From: Acidimicrobiaceae bacterium
GTDB lineage: Bacteria; Actinomycetota; Acidimicrobiia; Acidimicrobiales; RAAP-2
Length of the DNA stretch: 64,000 bases
NCBI GenBank assembly: GCA_003158855.1
Contig: PMLJ01000043.1
Span: 124,001 to 188,000, forward strand
Reading direction: 5' to 3'
Part shown: in pieces, positions 33,821 through 43,177 of the stretch
Position numbering within the stretch: the first letter of the stretch is position 1
Layout: the number at the start of each line of letters is the position of its first letter
Program-made: the position numbers and the translations under genes
Notes under the pieces: generated by a model
The model's database searches: none
What the model was told of the DNA's origin: nothing
What the model saw: the letters and a program-made list of their open reading frames with translations, nothing else

Positions 33821-35395
33821 ATGACTAACAACGAAGTTAGCGACGTGAGCGACGCCAGCCACGGCGAAGACGCGCGAATGATTGCGCTTGGTTACCGTGA
33901 AGAACTGAAGAGAGTGTTGTCATTCTTCGACAACTTCTCGGTGGCCTTCAGTTACCTGAGCCCAATGGTTGGGATCTACTCGCTGTACACGCTGGGTCTC
34001 GGCACCGGAGGACCACGCTACATCTGGACGATTCCCATCGTCGTTGCTTTCATGACTCTGGTGGCTCTGGTCTTTGGCGAACTGGCGAGCGAATACCCGC
34101 TCTCGGGCGCGCTCTACCAGTACGGCAAGTACAACGTCGGACCACGCTTCGGCTGGTACGTGGGCTGGATCTACGGGTTTGCGCTGCTGGCCACCGTCGC
34201 ATCGGTTGATTCGGGCGCAGTGCTGTACATCGTGGATCTGATCAACCTCTGGTTCAAGACCCATCTCAACCCTTCCAATCACCTCACCATCTTCGTGATT
34301 GTCGGGCTGTTCTTCATCCTCTCCGGGCTCCTGAACGGGGTGGGCGCCAAGATCATGGGTCGGGTCGCCAATCTCGGTGTCTACGTCGAAACGATCGGCA
34401 CCTTCGGCGTCTTCCTGGCCCTCGCGATTCACGGATTCCATCAGGGATTTGGCTTCCTGTTCACCAGCCAGCACGTGCAAGTCGCCTCCCAAAACGGGTT
34501 CGGCGTCAACTTGGCAGGCAACTGGTGGGTGGGAGCCGCTCTCGTCGCCGTCCTTGCCAATGCGTACATCTTCTACGGCTTCGAGTCTGCGGGTGACATC
34601 TCGGAAGAGACCATTGACGCGCACCGAGAGGTGCCCCGGGCGATGCGAAGCGCCATTCTGTACGGGGGGATCGCTTCCTTCGTCTTGGTGATGGGTCTGC
34701 TGCTCGCGACGCCGAAGGCCGGCATCGCGGGCGTGGTCTCGGGAGGCATTCCGGTGGTCCTCGGGCAGCTGCCGAGTTACATCACGGACTTCTTCCTCGT
34801 CATGGTCGTCATTGCCTTCTTCAGCTGTGGCACGGCGGTTCAGGGAGCGGGAGCGCGCGTCGCCTACGCGTTGGCTCGTGACGGCGCACTGCCCGCGAGC
34901 AACTGGGTGAAGAAGGTGTCGCCGAAGTTCAAGACGCCGGCGAACGCGGTCCTGATCGGAGTCATTGTTCCGTTCCTCTTCATGCTGCTGGTTCTGGTCA
35001 ACCCGACCAAGCCAGTCCACATCCTCTGGTTCTACTATCCGGCCAACGTCAACGCCCTGTACGCGCTGGTGTCGTTCGGGGTGTCGGGGATCTACCTCTC
35101 GTTCTTCCTCACGGTGCTTGGATCATTCATCGCCCGCCGGCGCGGCTGGAAGCCGAGCGGGTCCTTCACGCTCGGCAAGTGGGGCATGCCCGTCACGGTC
35201 ACCGGCATGACGTACTTGCTGGTGATGTTCGTCAACATCTGTTGGCCGAGCTCTCTGGCGAGCGGTCGCGCGCTCTTCAACTACGGATGGATCACGCTGC
35301 TCGTCATGGCGATCATCGTAATAGTCGGAGCACTGTACGAGGTCATCGTGCGTCCGGATCGCAAGATTGCCAAACATCGCATTGAGCAAAGTTAG
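33821..35395 (+). CDS. APC-superfamily amino acid/amine permease
   Basis: A 524-residue membrane protein with about 12 hydrophobic helices. It has the APC blocks VAFSYLSPMVGIYSLY, GELASEYPLSGALYQYGKYN, YGFESAGDISEETIDAHREVPRAM split over two segments, and GAGARVAYALARDGALP. ATG 33821 follows AGGGGGAAA; an upstream in-frame ATG has no such site. The family moves amino acids, GABA, choline or polyamines with protons. It faces convergently a MocR regulator, and probably imports a substrate for the downstream aminotransferases. It is about half-identical in layout to the second permease at 43178. Confidence 0.88.
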   Translation: MTNNEVSDVSDASHGEDARMIALGYREELKRVLSFFDNFSVAFSYLSPMVGIYSLYTLGLGTGGPRYIWTIPIVVAFMTLVALVFGELASEYPLSGALYQYGKYNVGPRFGWYVGWIYGFALLATVASVDSGAVLYIVDLINLWFKTHLNPSNHLTIFVIVGLFFILSGLLNGVGAKIMGRVANLGVYVETIGTFGVFLALAIHGFHQGFGFLFTSQHVQVASQNGFGVNLAGNWWVGAALVAVLANAYIFYGFESAGDISEETIDAHREVPRAMRSAILYGGIASFVLVMGLLLATPKAGIAGVVSGGIPVVLGQLPSYITDFFLVMVVIAFFSCGTAVQGAGARVAYALARDGALPASNWVKKVSPKFKTPANAVLIGVIVPFLFMLLVLVNPTKPVHILWFYYPANVNALYALVSFGVSGIYLSFFLTVLGSFIARRRGWKPSGSFTLGKWGMPVTVTGMTYLLVMFVNICWPSSLASGRALFNYGWITLLVMAIIVIVGALYEVIVRPDRKIAKHRIEQS

Positions 35396-35399
35396 GTGC

Positions 35400-35436
35400 A
35401 GCCGGTAGTCCGGGGCGGCGCCTCGGACTACCGGCT
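35400..35436. terminator. Hairpin between convergent permease and MocR genes
   Basis: AGCCGGTAGTCCG (35400-35412) pairs perfectly with CGGACTACCGGCT (35424-35436) around an 11-base loop. There is no T tract; it probably stops transcription from either side. Confidence 0.65.
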
Positions 35437-35502
35437 GGTAGAAGTTGGAAGGTGCCTCGTCGTGGGCTCTACGGCAAGGAACCTTCTCATTTCGAGGGTG
35501 GC

Positions 35503-36846
35503 TTACCGCGGCCCCCAAGTCGGGGCTGCCAACGAGGCATCGCGAAGATTCGATGCCAGTTCTTCGAAATCCCGGTTCACCGAAGACACCGTGACCCGCA
35601 GATGGTCCGCGCCATCGACCTTGGTCGCAAACGGACCTCCGGCGGCAACTGCCACGCCCCTGCTCGCCAGGGACAACATTGCGGCAGTCTCGTGTTCCAC
35701 GGGCAACCAAATATTCAAGCCGTCGGCTCCAATCGTGGTGACGTGAAGTCGGTTGAGTTCGGCTACGACGCTCGCGCGACGCTCGGCATAGATGCCCTTG
35801 GCGCGCGAGACTTGGGCGATGGTCTCTGGTCTCTTCAACAGATCGAGCAAGAGTGACTGCAGAAGCCGGCTGGTCCAACCCTGGCCAAGCATTCGTCGCT
35901 CGATGATTGCGTCCATGAGACCGGCCGGTCCACTCACCGCCGCCAACCGCAGATCAGGGCCATGCGATTTTGAGAAGCTTCGAATATGCACGGCGCGATC
36001 GGGAAGCCACTGACCCAAGCTGATTGGTGCCCTTAGGGAGATCGATCCCGCCGAGTCGTCCTCGATGATCCAGCCCGACCAAGGCGAGAGCACGGCCGAG
36101 AGGGCCTTCGCGCGACGCGTGCTCATGGACACGCCGGTCGGATTGTGGCTGCGGGGTTGCAGCAAGAGGGTCTTCGCTCCCGACGCCAGGGCCGCGTCGA
36201 GCTGCTCGGGAAGGATCCCCTCGTCATCAACATCGACACCGATCGTGCGTGCACCGAGGGCATCCAGGAGATCAAGAAACGGAGGGAATGTGGGGTGCTC
36301 GACAATGACGGCGTCGCCAATTCGTATCAAATGGCTGGCCACCTGGTCGATGGCGTCCATCGCGCCGTCAACGATCGTGAGTCGATCTGGCTGATAGGGC
36401 CAGTCCGCTAGCAGAACGTCCTTCAGCTCCGGCAACATCGGATCGTCCAGGTAGTTCTGTTGCCACGACGGGCGCAGGTTGCGAAGAGCCGCGCTGAGGT
36501 CCGGCAGCAGTGCCGCGTCGGGAATCCCCGACGACAGGTCCAGCCCCGTCGAACTCTCGTGTTGCAGGGCTCGTCGATAGCGGGTCGGACCGGGGTTGGC
36601 GAGACTTGAGACCGTCGTCCCTCTTCGTCCGTCCGTTCTGATGACGCCCGCTCGAAGCAGCAGGTTCCACGCAGTGCTCACCGTGCTCGGCGACATCTCG
36701 AGCGATGCGGCGACCGTTCGAATCGGCGGCAACTTGGTGTCTGGTTTCAGAAGGCCACCGCCGATCGCGCCGCTCACGGCTTCGGCGAGGGCGCGACCCG
36801 TTCGAGCCTTGAGCTGTGCTCCGATGACTTCGACTGCATTGACCAT
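35503..36846 (-). CDS. MocR-type regulator (GntR winged helix fused to aminotransferase-like domain)
   Basis: The N-terminal 80 residues are a GntR winged helix (ALAEAVSGAIGGGLLKPDTKLPPIRTVA, then SPSTVSTAWNLLL). The rest is a fold-type I aminotransferase domain with PHPTFP-like EHPTFPPFLD, IIEDDSAG and the PLP lysine in SFSKSHGPDLRL. MocR proteins sense PLP adducts or amines and usually control adjacent transporters and aminotransferases (GabR and TauR are examples). It diverges from the semialdehyde dehydrogenase with a short shared promoter. ATG 36846 is the start at which family similarity begins; the frame is open 20 codons further. Confidence 0.9.
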   Translation of the reverse strand: MVNAVEVIGAQLKARTGRALAEAVSGAIGGGLLKPDTKLPPIRTVAASLEMSPSTVSTAWNLLLRAGVIRTDGRRGTTVSSLANPGPTRYRRALQHESSTGLDLSSGIPDAALLPDLSAALRNLRPSWQQNYLDDPMLPELKDVLLADWPYQPDRLTIVDGAMDAIDQVASHLIRIGDAVIVEHPTFPPFLDLLDALGARTIGVDVDDEGILPEQLDAALASGAKTLLLQPRSHNPTGVSMSTRRAKALSAVLSPWSGWIIEDDSAGSISLRAPISLGQWLPDRAVHIRSFSKSHGPDLRLAAVSGPAGLMDAIIERRMLGQGWTSRLLQSLLLDLLKRPETIAQVSRAKGIYAERRASVVAELNRLHVTTIGADGLNIWLPVEHETAAMLSLASRGVAVAAGGPFATKVDGADHLRVTVSSVNRDFEELASNLRDASLAAPTWGPR

Positions 36847-36869
36847 TTTGTAACAATACAATAAGTGAC

Positions 36870-36898
36870 TTGACTGGTCAACTATTGGTACGTAATGT
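36870..36898 (+). promoter_or_regulatory. Divergent promoter and dyad between mocR and mmsA-like genes
   Basis: TTGACT (36870-36875) and TAATGT (36893-36898) are 17 bases apart. The dyad TTGAC-TG-GTCAA (36870-36881) overlaps the -35, a likely MocR site. TAATGT stands six bases before ATG 36905, so the dehydrogenase mRNA may be leaderless. Confidence 0.6.
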
Positions 36899-36904
36899 TG
36901 CGGC

Positions 36905-38395
36905 ATGACCTATCGAATCTCACACTGGATCAACGGGCAACACGTTCAAGGAATCTCTGGTTCCACATCGCCGGTATTCAATCCTGCAACCGGTGAGCAC
37001 ATCGGCGATGTTGACTTGGCCGCGGCGTCTGAAGTCAACACGTTGATTGCCAGCGCCCGAGCCGCGGCGGAGTCATGGAAGGAGAGTTCCCTCTCGCAGC
37101 GAGCGAGCGTGCTGTTCGCCTTTCGTGAACTGCTCCATCGCCGGAGCGACGACCTCGCTCAAATAGTGACGAGAGAGCACGGCAAGGTATTGAGTGATGC
37201 TGCTGGAGAGATCGCTCGGGGACTCGAGAACATCGAGTTCGCCACGTCAGTTCCCCAGCTCCTGAAGGGTGGCCACTCCGCCCAAGCCTCGCGTGGCGTG
37301 GACGTGTATTCCATTCGCCATCCGCTCGGGGTGGTAGCGGGAATCACTCCCTTCAACTTTCCCGTCATGGTTCCGCTCTGGATGTGCGGCACCGCGATCG
37401 CGTGCGGCAATGCCTTCGTCCTGAAGCCCAGCGAGAAGGACCCCTCGGCGTCCTTGTTCCTCGCCGAGTTGTGGAAGGAAGCTGGACTTCCCGACGGTAT
37501 CTTCTCGGTCCTTCAAGGTGACAAGTCCGCGGTGGACGCATTGATAGACCATAAGGACGTGGCGGCGCTCAGTTTCGTTGGTTCCACGCCGGTCGCCAAG
37601 TACATCTACGAGGCGGGCACGGCGCGAGGCAAGCGCGTCCAGGCCTTGGGCGGTGCCAAGAATCACATGCTGGTCCTGCCCGACGCCGACGTGGAGATGG
37701 CAGCGGACGCCGCGGTCTCGGCCGGCTACGGCGCCGCCGGAGAACGATGCATGGCGATCTCGGTGGTCGTCGCGGTGGGCGACATCGGTGACGCACTCGT
37801 TGAGGCGATCGCGAGCCGTCTCCCGCATCTGACCACCGGCCCGGGCATCGATCCCTCGAGCGAGATGGGCCCGCTCATCACCGAACAGCACCGTGACCGC
37901 GTAGCCGGGTACATTGACGCCGGTTCTCGCGAGGGTGCTGAAGTTGTCGTCGACGGTCGCGATGCGAAATTCCCGGACGTCGGCTTCTTCCTGGGCGCGA
38001 CACTGCTCGACAAGGTTGAGCCCGGAATGACGGTGTACCAGGATGAAATCTTCGGCCCGGTCCTCTCGGTGGTTCGACGTGAAACCTTCAACGAAGCGAT
38101 CGAGCTCGTGAATTCGAATCCCTTCGCCAACGGAACGGCGATCTTCACCCGCGACGGAGGGGCGGCGCGCAAGTTCGAGCAGGCAGTTGAGGTGGGCATG
38201 GTGGGGATCAACGTGGCCATCCCGGTTCCCGTCGCCTACTACTCCTTTGGCGGCTGGAAGGGCTCGCTCTTCGGTGACAATCACATGTACGGACCCGAAG
38301 GGGTCGCATTCTTTAGTCGAGGAAAAGTCGTGACGTCGCGCTGGCCCGATCCGGCAACCTCGACGATCGACCTCGGCTTTCCCCGCACCCGCTAG
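36905..38395 (+). CDS. mmsA: CoA-acylating methylmalonate/malonate-semialdehyde dehydrogenase
   Basis: MmsA oxidises malonate or methylmalonate semialdehyde to acetyl-CoA or propionyl-CoA with NAD and CoA. The catalytic Cys282 is in AAGERCMAIS, and the CoA-acylating signature LGGAKNHM replaces the ELGGK of hydrolytic aldehyde dehydrogenases. ITPFNFPVM, FVGSTPV and IFGPVLSV are also present. The length (496) is typical. It is the first gene of a set with two omega-aminotransferases, which would make its semialdehyde substrate. No Shine-Dalgarno is seen, consistent with leaderless translation. Confidence 0.9.
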   Translation: MTYRISHWINGQHVQGISGSTSPVFNPATGEHIGDVDLAAASEVNTLIASARAAAESWKESSLSQRASVLFAFRELLHRRSDDLAQIVTREHGKVLSDAAGEIARGLENIEFATSVPQLLKGGHSAQASRGVDVYSIRHPLGVVAGITPFNFPVMVPLWMCGTAIACGNAFVLKPSEKDPSASLFLAELWKEAGLPDGIFSVLQGDKSAVDALIDHKDVAALSFVGSTPVAKYIYEAGTARGKRVQALGGAKNHMLVLPDADVEMAADAAVSAGYGAAGERCMAISVVVAVGDIGDALVEAIASRLPHLTTGPGIDPSSEMGPLITEQHRDRVAGYIDAGSREGAEVVVDGRDAKFPDVGFFLGATLLDKVEPGMTVYQDEIFGPVLSVVRRETFNEAIELVNSNPFANGTAIFTRDGGAARKFEQAVEVGMVGINVAIPVPVAYYSFGGWKGSLFGDNHMYGPEGVAFFSRGKVVTSRWPDPATSTIDLGFPRTR

Positions 38396-38423
38396 CAGTT
38401 CAAGACTTGATCGGAGAATTGAG

Positions 38424-39794
38424 ATGACGCAAACAGTGCCAGGTTTCGCTTCGCACGACGAAGAGACCGTCCGCAGTGACGATCGGGCCCACGTGTTCCA
38501 TTCGTGGTCGGCCCAGGATCTGATCGATCCGCTCCCCATCGCGTCGGCGCTGGGCTCCTACTTCACCGACTACGCCGGGAAGAGATACCTCGACTTCTCG
38601 TCGCAACTGGTGAACGTGAACATCGGCTACCAGCACCCCAAGCTCGTCGCCGCCATCGCGGAACAGGCGGGTCGACTCTGCACCATTCAGCCTTCGTTCG
38701 CCAACGACGCCCGTAGCGAGGCGGCCCGCCTGATCGCCGAAGTCGCGCCGCCGGGCCTGGAGAAGGTCTTCTTCACCAACGGCGGCGCCGAAGCCATCGA
38801 GAATGCGGTTCGCATGGCCCGTCTTCACACCGGTCGCAACAAGGTATTCGCGGCGTATCGCAGTTATCACGGCGCGACCGCCGGCGCGATCTCGCTGACG
38901 GGCGACCCGCGACGGTGGCCGTCGGAACCGGCGATACCCGGAGTCGTTCACTATTGGGGACCGTATCTCTATCGCTCGGCTTTCTACTCACAGAGCGAAG
39001 AGGAGGAGTCCGTCCGGTCCCTGCAGCATCTGCGCGACCTCATCATGGTCGAAGGGCCGAAGTCCGTCGCCGCGATTCTCCTGGAGACGGTCGTTGGCAC
39101 CAACGGGATTCTGGTTCCCCCGGATGGCTACCTGCAGGGTGTGCGTGAGATCTGCGACGAGTTCGGCATCGTGATGATTGCCGACGAGGTGATGGCTGGT
39201 TTTGGTCGGTGCGGTGAGTGGTTCGCCATCGACCGATGGGGCGTGCGACCCGACTTGATCACCTTCGCCAAGGGGGTGAACTCGGGCTACGTGCCGCTGG
39301 GCGGCGTCATAATCTCCGACGACATCGCCTCGACGTTCTCGAAGAGAGTCTTTCCGGGCGGACTGACCTACTCCGGTCATCCGCTGGCGTGCGCTTCGGC
39401 GGTGGCCTCCATCAACATCTTCAAGGAGGAGGGCATTGTCGAGCACGCCCGCTCACTGGGCGCCGACACCATCGGGCCGGGTTTGGAGAAGCTCGCACTC
39501 AAGCACCCTTCCGTTGGTGAGGTGAGGGGGCTCGGAGTGTTCTGGGCCATCGAACTGGTCCGCAATCGTGAAACCCGCGAGCCGCTGGTTCCGTTCAACG
39601 CCGCCGGCCCCGAGGCCCTTCCAATGCAGGAGTTCGCGTCATCGTGCAAGGAATCCGGTCTCTGGCCATTCGTGCATTTCAACCGGACTCACGTCGTGCC
39701 GCCGTGCACGACTTCGGTGGAGGACGTTCAAAAGGGTCTGGACATCCTCGACGACGCACTCGACGTCGCCGATCGCTATTACGAGGGAGAGTAG
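38424..39794 (+). CDS. Class-III aminotransferase, omega-amino acid (taurine/beta-alanine:pyruvate type)
   Basis: The 456-residue enzyme transfers an omega-amino group to pyruvate or a keto acid using PLP. It has FFTNGGAEAIENAVRMAR, SYHGATAGAISLTGD, MIADEVMAGFGR and the PLP lysine at 283 in ITFAKGVNSGY. The length and the FVHFNRTHVVPP segment fit taurine- or beta-alanine-pyruvate aminotransferases. It starts 28 bases after mmsA behind a GGAGAATTGAG site, so the two are co-transcribed. The product of beta-alanine would be malonate semialdehyde, an MmsA substrate. Confidence 0.88.
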   Translation: MTQTVPGFASHDEETVRSDDRAHVFHSWSAQDLIDPLPIASALGSYFTDYAGKRYLDFSSQLVNVNIGYQHPKLVAAIAEQAGRLCTIQPSFANDARSEAARLIAEVAPPGLEKVFFTNGGAEAIENAVRMARLHTGRNKVFAAYRSYHGATAGAISLTGDPRRWPSEPAIPGVVHYWGPYLYRSAFYSQSEEEESVRSLQHLRDLIMVEGPKSVAAILLETVVGTNGILVPPDGYLQGVREICDEFGIVMIADEVMAGFGRCGEWFAIDRWGVRPDLITFAKGVNSGYVPLGGVIISDDIASTFSKRVFPGGLTYSGHPLACASAVASINIFKEEGIVEHARSLGADTIGPGLEKLALKHPSVGEVRGLGVFWAIELVRNRETREPLVPFNAAGPEALPMQEFASSCKESGLWPFVHFNRTHVVPPCTTSVEDVQKGLDILDDALDVADRYYEGE

Positions 39795-39992
39795 AGGAGA
39801 AACCGCGACCTCTCCTGCCGTAGAGGGGCGCCTTGACCGTGCGCAGTGAGTGTGACGTGGAGGGTGGTCGTGCGAATGCGTTTCGATGGATCGAGGCATT
39901 CGCCGGTTCACGAACGGGCGCCGAGACGTCTCGCGGCAGCCGCCGCTGCGCTCGGCCCGTCCGTATCAGCTTCCGAGAAAGGGAAGACCAAT
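39795..39992. other. Gap between the two aminotransferase genes
   Basis: A 198-base stretch with a weak CCTCT/AGAGG hairpin near its start. TTGACC at about 39832 could be a -35, but no convincing -10 follows. Confidence 0.3.
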
Positions 39993-41300
39993 ATGACATC
40001 ACCACACTCCGAACTCCTGAGCCGTCATCGCAAGGTGATGCCGAGCTGGCTCTCGTTGTACTACGACGAACCGCTTGAACTGGTCAGCGGCGAGGGTCGC
40101 CACGTCTGCGACGGGCAAGGAACGAGTTACCTCGATTTCTTCGGCGGAATCCTCACGACCAGCACCGGCTACAACGTGCCCGAAGTCGTCGACGCCATCC
40201 GGGAGCAGGCCGGGAAGATGTTGCATACGTCGACTCTGTATCTCATCAGACCAATGATCGAACTGGCTGAACGCATCGCCGAGCTGTCAACCATTCCAGA
40301 TGCGAAGGTCTTCTTCGTCAGTTCGGGAACCGAAGCGGTGGAGACGGCCCTCATGCTTTCGTGCTCCGCACGCGAATCGAATCAGGTACTGGCACTACGC
40401 AACAGCTACCACGGTCGCTCACTCACCGCGATGTCGGTGACTGGCAACCGGTCGTGGTCGCCGTCCAGCTTGAGCCCGCTCAACGTGAGCTTCGTGCAAA
40501 ATGGGAGCCGGCTGCGCAGTCCCTTCGGCCATCTCTCGGATGAGGAGTTCACCAACGCGTGCGTTCGCGACCTGCGTGACGTCATCGAGACCACCACGTC
40601 GGGTGATGTGGCCTGCATGATCGCCGAACCTATCCAGGGAGTCGGGGGATTCGTGGTACCGCCCGACGGGTTCTTCGCCGCAATGAAGGCAGTGCTCGAC
40701 GAGTACGGCATCCTCTTCATCTCCGATGAGGTCCAGACCGGTTGGGGTCGGACCGGAGAGCACTTCTGGGGCTTCCAGGCCCACGACATCCGACCCGACC
40801 TCCTCACCTTCGCCAAGGGCCTGGGCAACGGACTCGCCATCGGTGGCGTGGTCGGGCGGGCCGAGTTGGTCGATTCTGTGCGGGCGAGTTCGATTTCAAC
40901 GTTTGGAGGGAACCCGCTCTCGAGCGCCGGAGCGCTGGCCAACCTCGACTACATCCTCTCGCATGACCTTCAGGCCAACGCGTTGAAGGTGGGCAATTAT
41001 CTCCGAGGCCAGATCCGGGCTAACTGCGACGAACTGGGAGTGGTCGCAGAGATACGAGGGAAAGGCCTGATGATCGGGGTTGAACTGGTCGGACCCGGGA
41101 CGCTCGTTCCGAACCCGCAGGCCGCCCAGTTGGTGCTCGAGACATGCCGACTCGGCGGGCTCTTGATTGGCAAGGGCGGCCTCCACAACAACGTGTTGCG
41201 TATTGCTCCGCCCATGAGCGTCACGATGGAAGAGGCGGACACCGCTCTTGACGTGCTCACCCAGGCGCTGCACGACGCCGATCGAACCGCCCAGGGATAG
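39993..41300 (+). CDS. Class-III aminotransferase, AGXT2-like
   Basis: The second class-III enzyme (435 residues) has YLDFFGGILTTSTGYN and LHTSTLYLIRPMIELAERIA, the pattern of AGXT2-type alanine-glyoxylate and 3-aminoisobutyrate aminotransferases, plus FFVSSGTEAVETAL, FISDEVQTGWGRTGEHFW and the PLP lysine at 275 in LTFAKGLGNG. ATG 39993 follows AAAGGGAAG; upstream open frame is not conserved-looking. 3-Aminoisobutyrate would give methylmalonate semialdehyde, again a substrate of the MmsA-like enzyme. The 198-base gap to the first aminotransferase leaves room for its own promoter. Confidence 0.88.
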   Translation: MTSPHSELLSRHRKVMPSWLSLYYDEPLELVSGEGRHVCDGQGTSYLDFFGGILTTSTGYNVPEVVDAIREQAGKMLHTSTLYLIRPMIELAERIAELSTIPDAKVFFVSSGTEAVETALMLSCSARESNQVLALRNSYHGRSLTAMSVTGNRSWSPSSLSPLNVSFVQNGSRLRSPFGHLSDEEFTNACVRDLRDVIETTTSGDVACMIAEPIQGVGGFVVPPDGFFAAMKAVLDEYGILFISDEVQTGWGRTGEHFWGFQAHDIRPDLLTFAKGLGNGLAIGGVVGRAELVDSVRASSISTFGGNPLSSAGALANLDYILSHDLQANALKVGNYLRGQIRANCDELGVVAEIRGKGLMIGVELVGPGTLVPNPQAAQLVLETCRLGGLLIGKGGLHNNVLRIAPPMSVTMEEADTALDVLTQALHDADRTAQG

Positions 41301-41367
41301 AGAGCTGAGCCAGCGGGCGGCTCGTGAATTGCATCAGCCACTGGAGCGACGCCAAGGGCCGGTGTCC

Positions 41368-41384
41368 ACCACCTCTTCGGTGGT
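41368..41384. terminator. Hairpin between convergent aminotransferase and pucR genes
   Basis: ACCACC-TCTTC-GGTGGT, extendable outward with a bulge, is followed on the plus strand by a T-rich GTTCTTC. It is a probable bidirectional terminator. Confidence 0.5.
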
Positions 41385-41462
41385 TGGGACAGTTCGTTCT
41401 TCGCCGACCTGACGTTCGCGGACATGCCGGCGTGCGGCTCGACACCGCAGGCAAGGCGACGA

Positions 41463-43046
41463 CTACTGATTGGTGGAAGAGTGTTCGCCAGCACCAAGCG
41501 GACGGCGGAGCAATCCTGTTTCGTCGATGTGCAAGATCGCGTAGGCCGACAACGCCAACCAGAGGATTGCCAGGTCCGACGTCTCGGACAGTTTTCGTTC
41601 GGTGAGCTGCTCGATGCGTCGCATGCGGTAGATAACGGTTTGGCGATGAACATTGAGCGCCTCGGCACACCTCTGCCACGACCGGCGCGTTTCCAAGAAT
41701 ACGGAGAGTGAATGAACGAGGTCGCTGCCGTTGACCGTGTCGTACTCGATCAGGGAACCGAGCACGCGGCTGACGAGAGCCTGTGCTTCTTCCTGGCTCT
41801 TGAGCGCGGGAAGTGGTGAAGCCTCTTCGTACGTCATGGTCGGGGCATCCGTAGAAGCGCCGGCGAGCGCCCAGAGTGCCTCGCGCGCAGCGGCCGGGGC
41901 TCGCGAGCAATCGATCAGCGGGTTGCTGACTCCTATCGTCCGATTGCGACTGAGGCGGTCGAGCAGCGACTCCACCGTTGGCGAGAGTGCGTGGTGTTCG
42001 ATGTCGCTCGGTTTCTCTTCCAGCAGGAGGAAGAGCACCCTGTCTCGACGCAGGAGCAGATGAGCGATGCCGCGACGTCGAAGGCCAATGTGGAGACGGC
42101 GTTCCTCGGCGGCGTCGGCTCCATCGATGGCGAGGAGGTTTGCTGTGGCGGGCGTAATGGCGTGCTGGTGAAGTTGGGTCGCCCCGGATTGCGAGTCGAG
42201 ACGTCCGTCGAGGAGTTGTGACAGCAGGTCAGTGCCGAGTTGACGCTGGTAATCGGCGCGAAGCGAAGCATGGGCAACTTCAACGGCTACCGCGGTCGCC
42301 GCGTGTTGGAGCAGTACGAGATCGAGCGGCGGCTTGTTGGGGTAGAAGGCTATGAGGAAGGTGGGCTCTTCGTAGGGGACCTCGACGACGACGACTTCGC
42401 CCTTTCTCTGTCCGGCGAAGCGCAGCGTTCCCGGAACGACTCCGCCTCGAGCCGCAATCTCCTCGCGAAGTCTGTCGCGCAGCGCGTCGGGCGGTGACGG
42501 CGTGCCGTCGAGGATGGGATTGAGTGTTTCGGAGTCGACGATGTACAGCTCGCACGACAGTTCGGCTTTGAGCCGCCGCACGAACACGCCGGGGTCGTCA
42601 CCGGCAACTGCTGCGTGGATGGTGTCGTAGATCTTCTCGGTACGGGTAGCGCGAGAGGCCTCCTCGTTGAGCAGAGCATCGGCAACGGTACGACTCAGCA
42701 CGATGAAACTCATCGAATAGGGGACCCTGAGTACCGGCATACCCAGATCGTCGGCTCGTCGCAGCGCGCGTTCGCCAATGGGCGGCGATTCCGGATCCGA
42801 TCCAATGACCAGCGCACTGGTGTGCGCTGAGACAAGACCCTCGATGAAGTCAACCTGCTCGTCAGGGTTGCGCGGGAGCGTCCGGCCATTCTTCATTAGG
42901 AGTTCTCCGCCCGAGAGCCATGCCCAGGGCTGCTCGAGATCGGAAGAGTGCGCCCACGTCACCATGTGATCGAGCCCGAATGACCCCGCGACAACCTCCA
43001 TGCGCAGGTGCGGAAGCTCCGTGAGTTCCCTGACCGTGATTGCCAT
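41463..43046 (-). CDS. PucR-family transcriptional regulator
   Basis: The 527-residue protein has the N-terminal PucR ligand domain (MAITVRELTELPHLRMEVVAG, then WAHSSDLEQPWAWLSGGELLM) and a C-terminal PucR helix-turn-helix: VFLETRRSWQRCAEALNVHRQTVIYRMRRIEQLT in two pieces. PucR regulators control purine, ureide, polyamine and GABA-related catabolism. It diverges from the second APC permease, first gene of a five-gene operon. A perfect 20-base palindrome lies 19 bases before its start codon and is the likely operator for both directions. Confidence 0.9.
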   Translation of the reverse strand: MAITVRELTELPHLRMEVVAGSFGLDHMVTWAHSSDLEQPWAWLSGGELLMKNGRTLPRNPDEQVDFIEGLVSAHTSALVIGSDPESPPIGERALRRADDLGMPVLRVPYSMSFIVLSRTVADALLNEEASRATRTEKIYDTIHAAVAGDDPGVFVRRLKAELSCELYIVDSETLNPILDGTPSPPDALRDRLREEIAARGGVVPGTLRFAGQRKGEVVVVEVPYEEPTFLIAFYPNKPPLDLVLLQHAATAVAVEVAHASLRADYQRQLGTDLLSQLLDGRLDSQSGATQLHQHAITPATANLLAIDGADAAEERRLHIGLRRRGIAHLLLRRDRVLFLLLEEKPSDIEHHALSPTVESLLDRLSRNRTIGVSNPLIDCSRAPAAAREALWALAGASTDAPTMTYEEASPLPALKSQEEAQALVSRVLGSLIEYDTVNGSDLVHSLSVFLETRRSWQRCAEALNVHRQTVIYRMRRIEQLTERKLSETSDLAILWLALSAYAILHIDETGLLRRPLGAGEHSSTNQ

Positions 43047-43064
43047 GTTCCCCCAGACGCGCCA

Positions 43065-43084
43065 GTTTAGACATTTGTCTAAAC
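43065..43084. promoter_or_regulatory. Perfect palindrome, likely PucR operator
   Basis: GTTTAGACA-TT-TGTCTAAAC has 9-base perfect arms in the divergent region between pucR and the permease operon. It is the only long dyad there and is AT-richer than the surroundings. Confidence 0.7.
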
Positions 43085-43177
43085 CAACCTTTCAATTTGT
43101 ATCAATTAGTCACTGTACAGGGAGGGTTGGTGTTCGTACACTTTCGCCAAGTTCATTTCGATGAGGGGGATCTTGTC

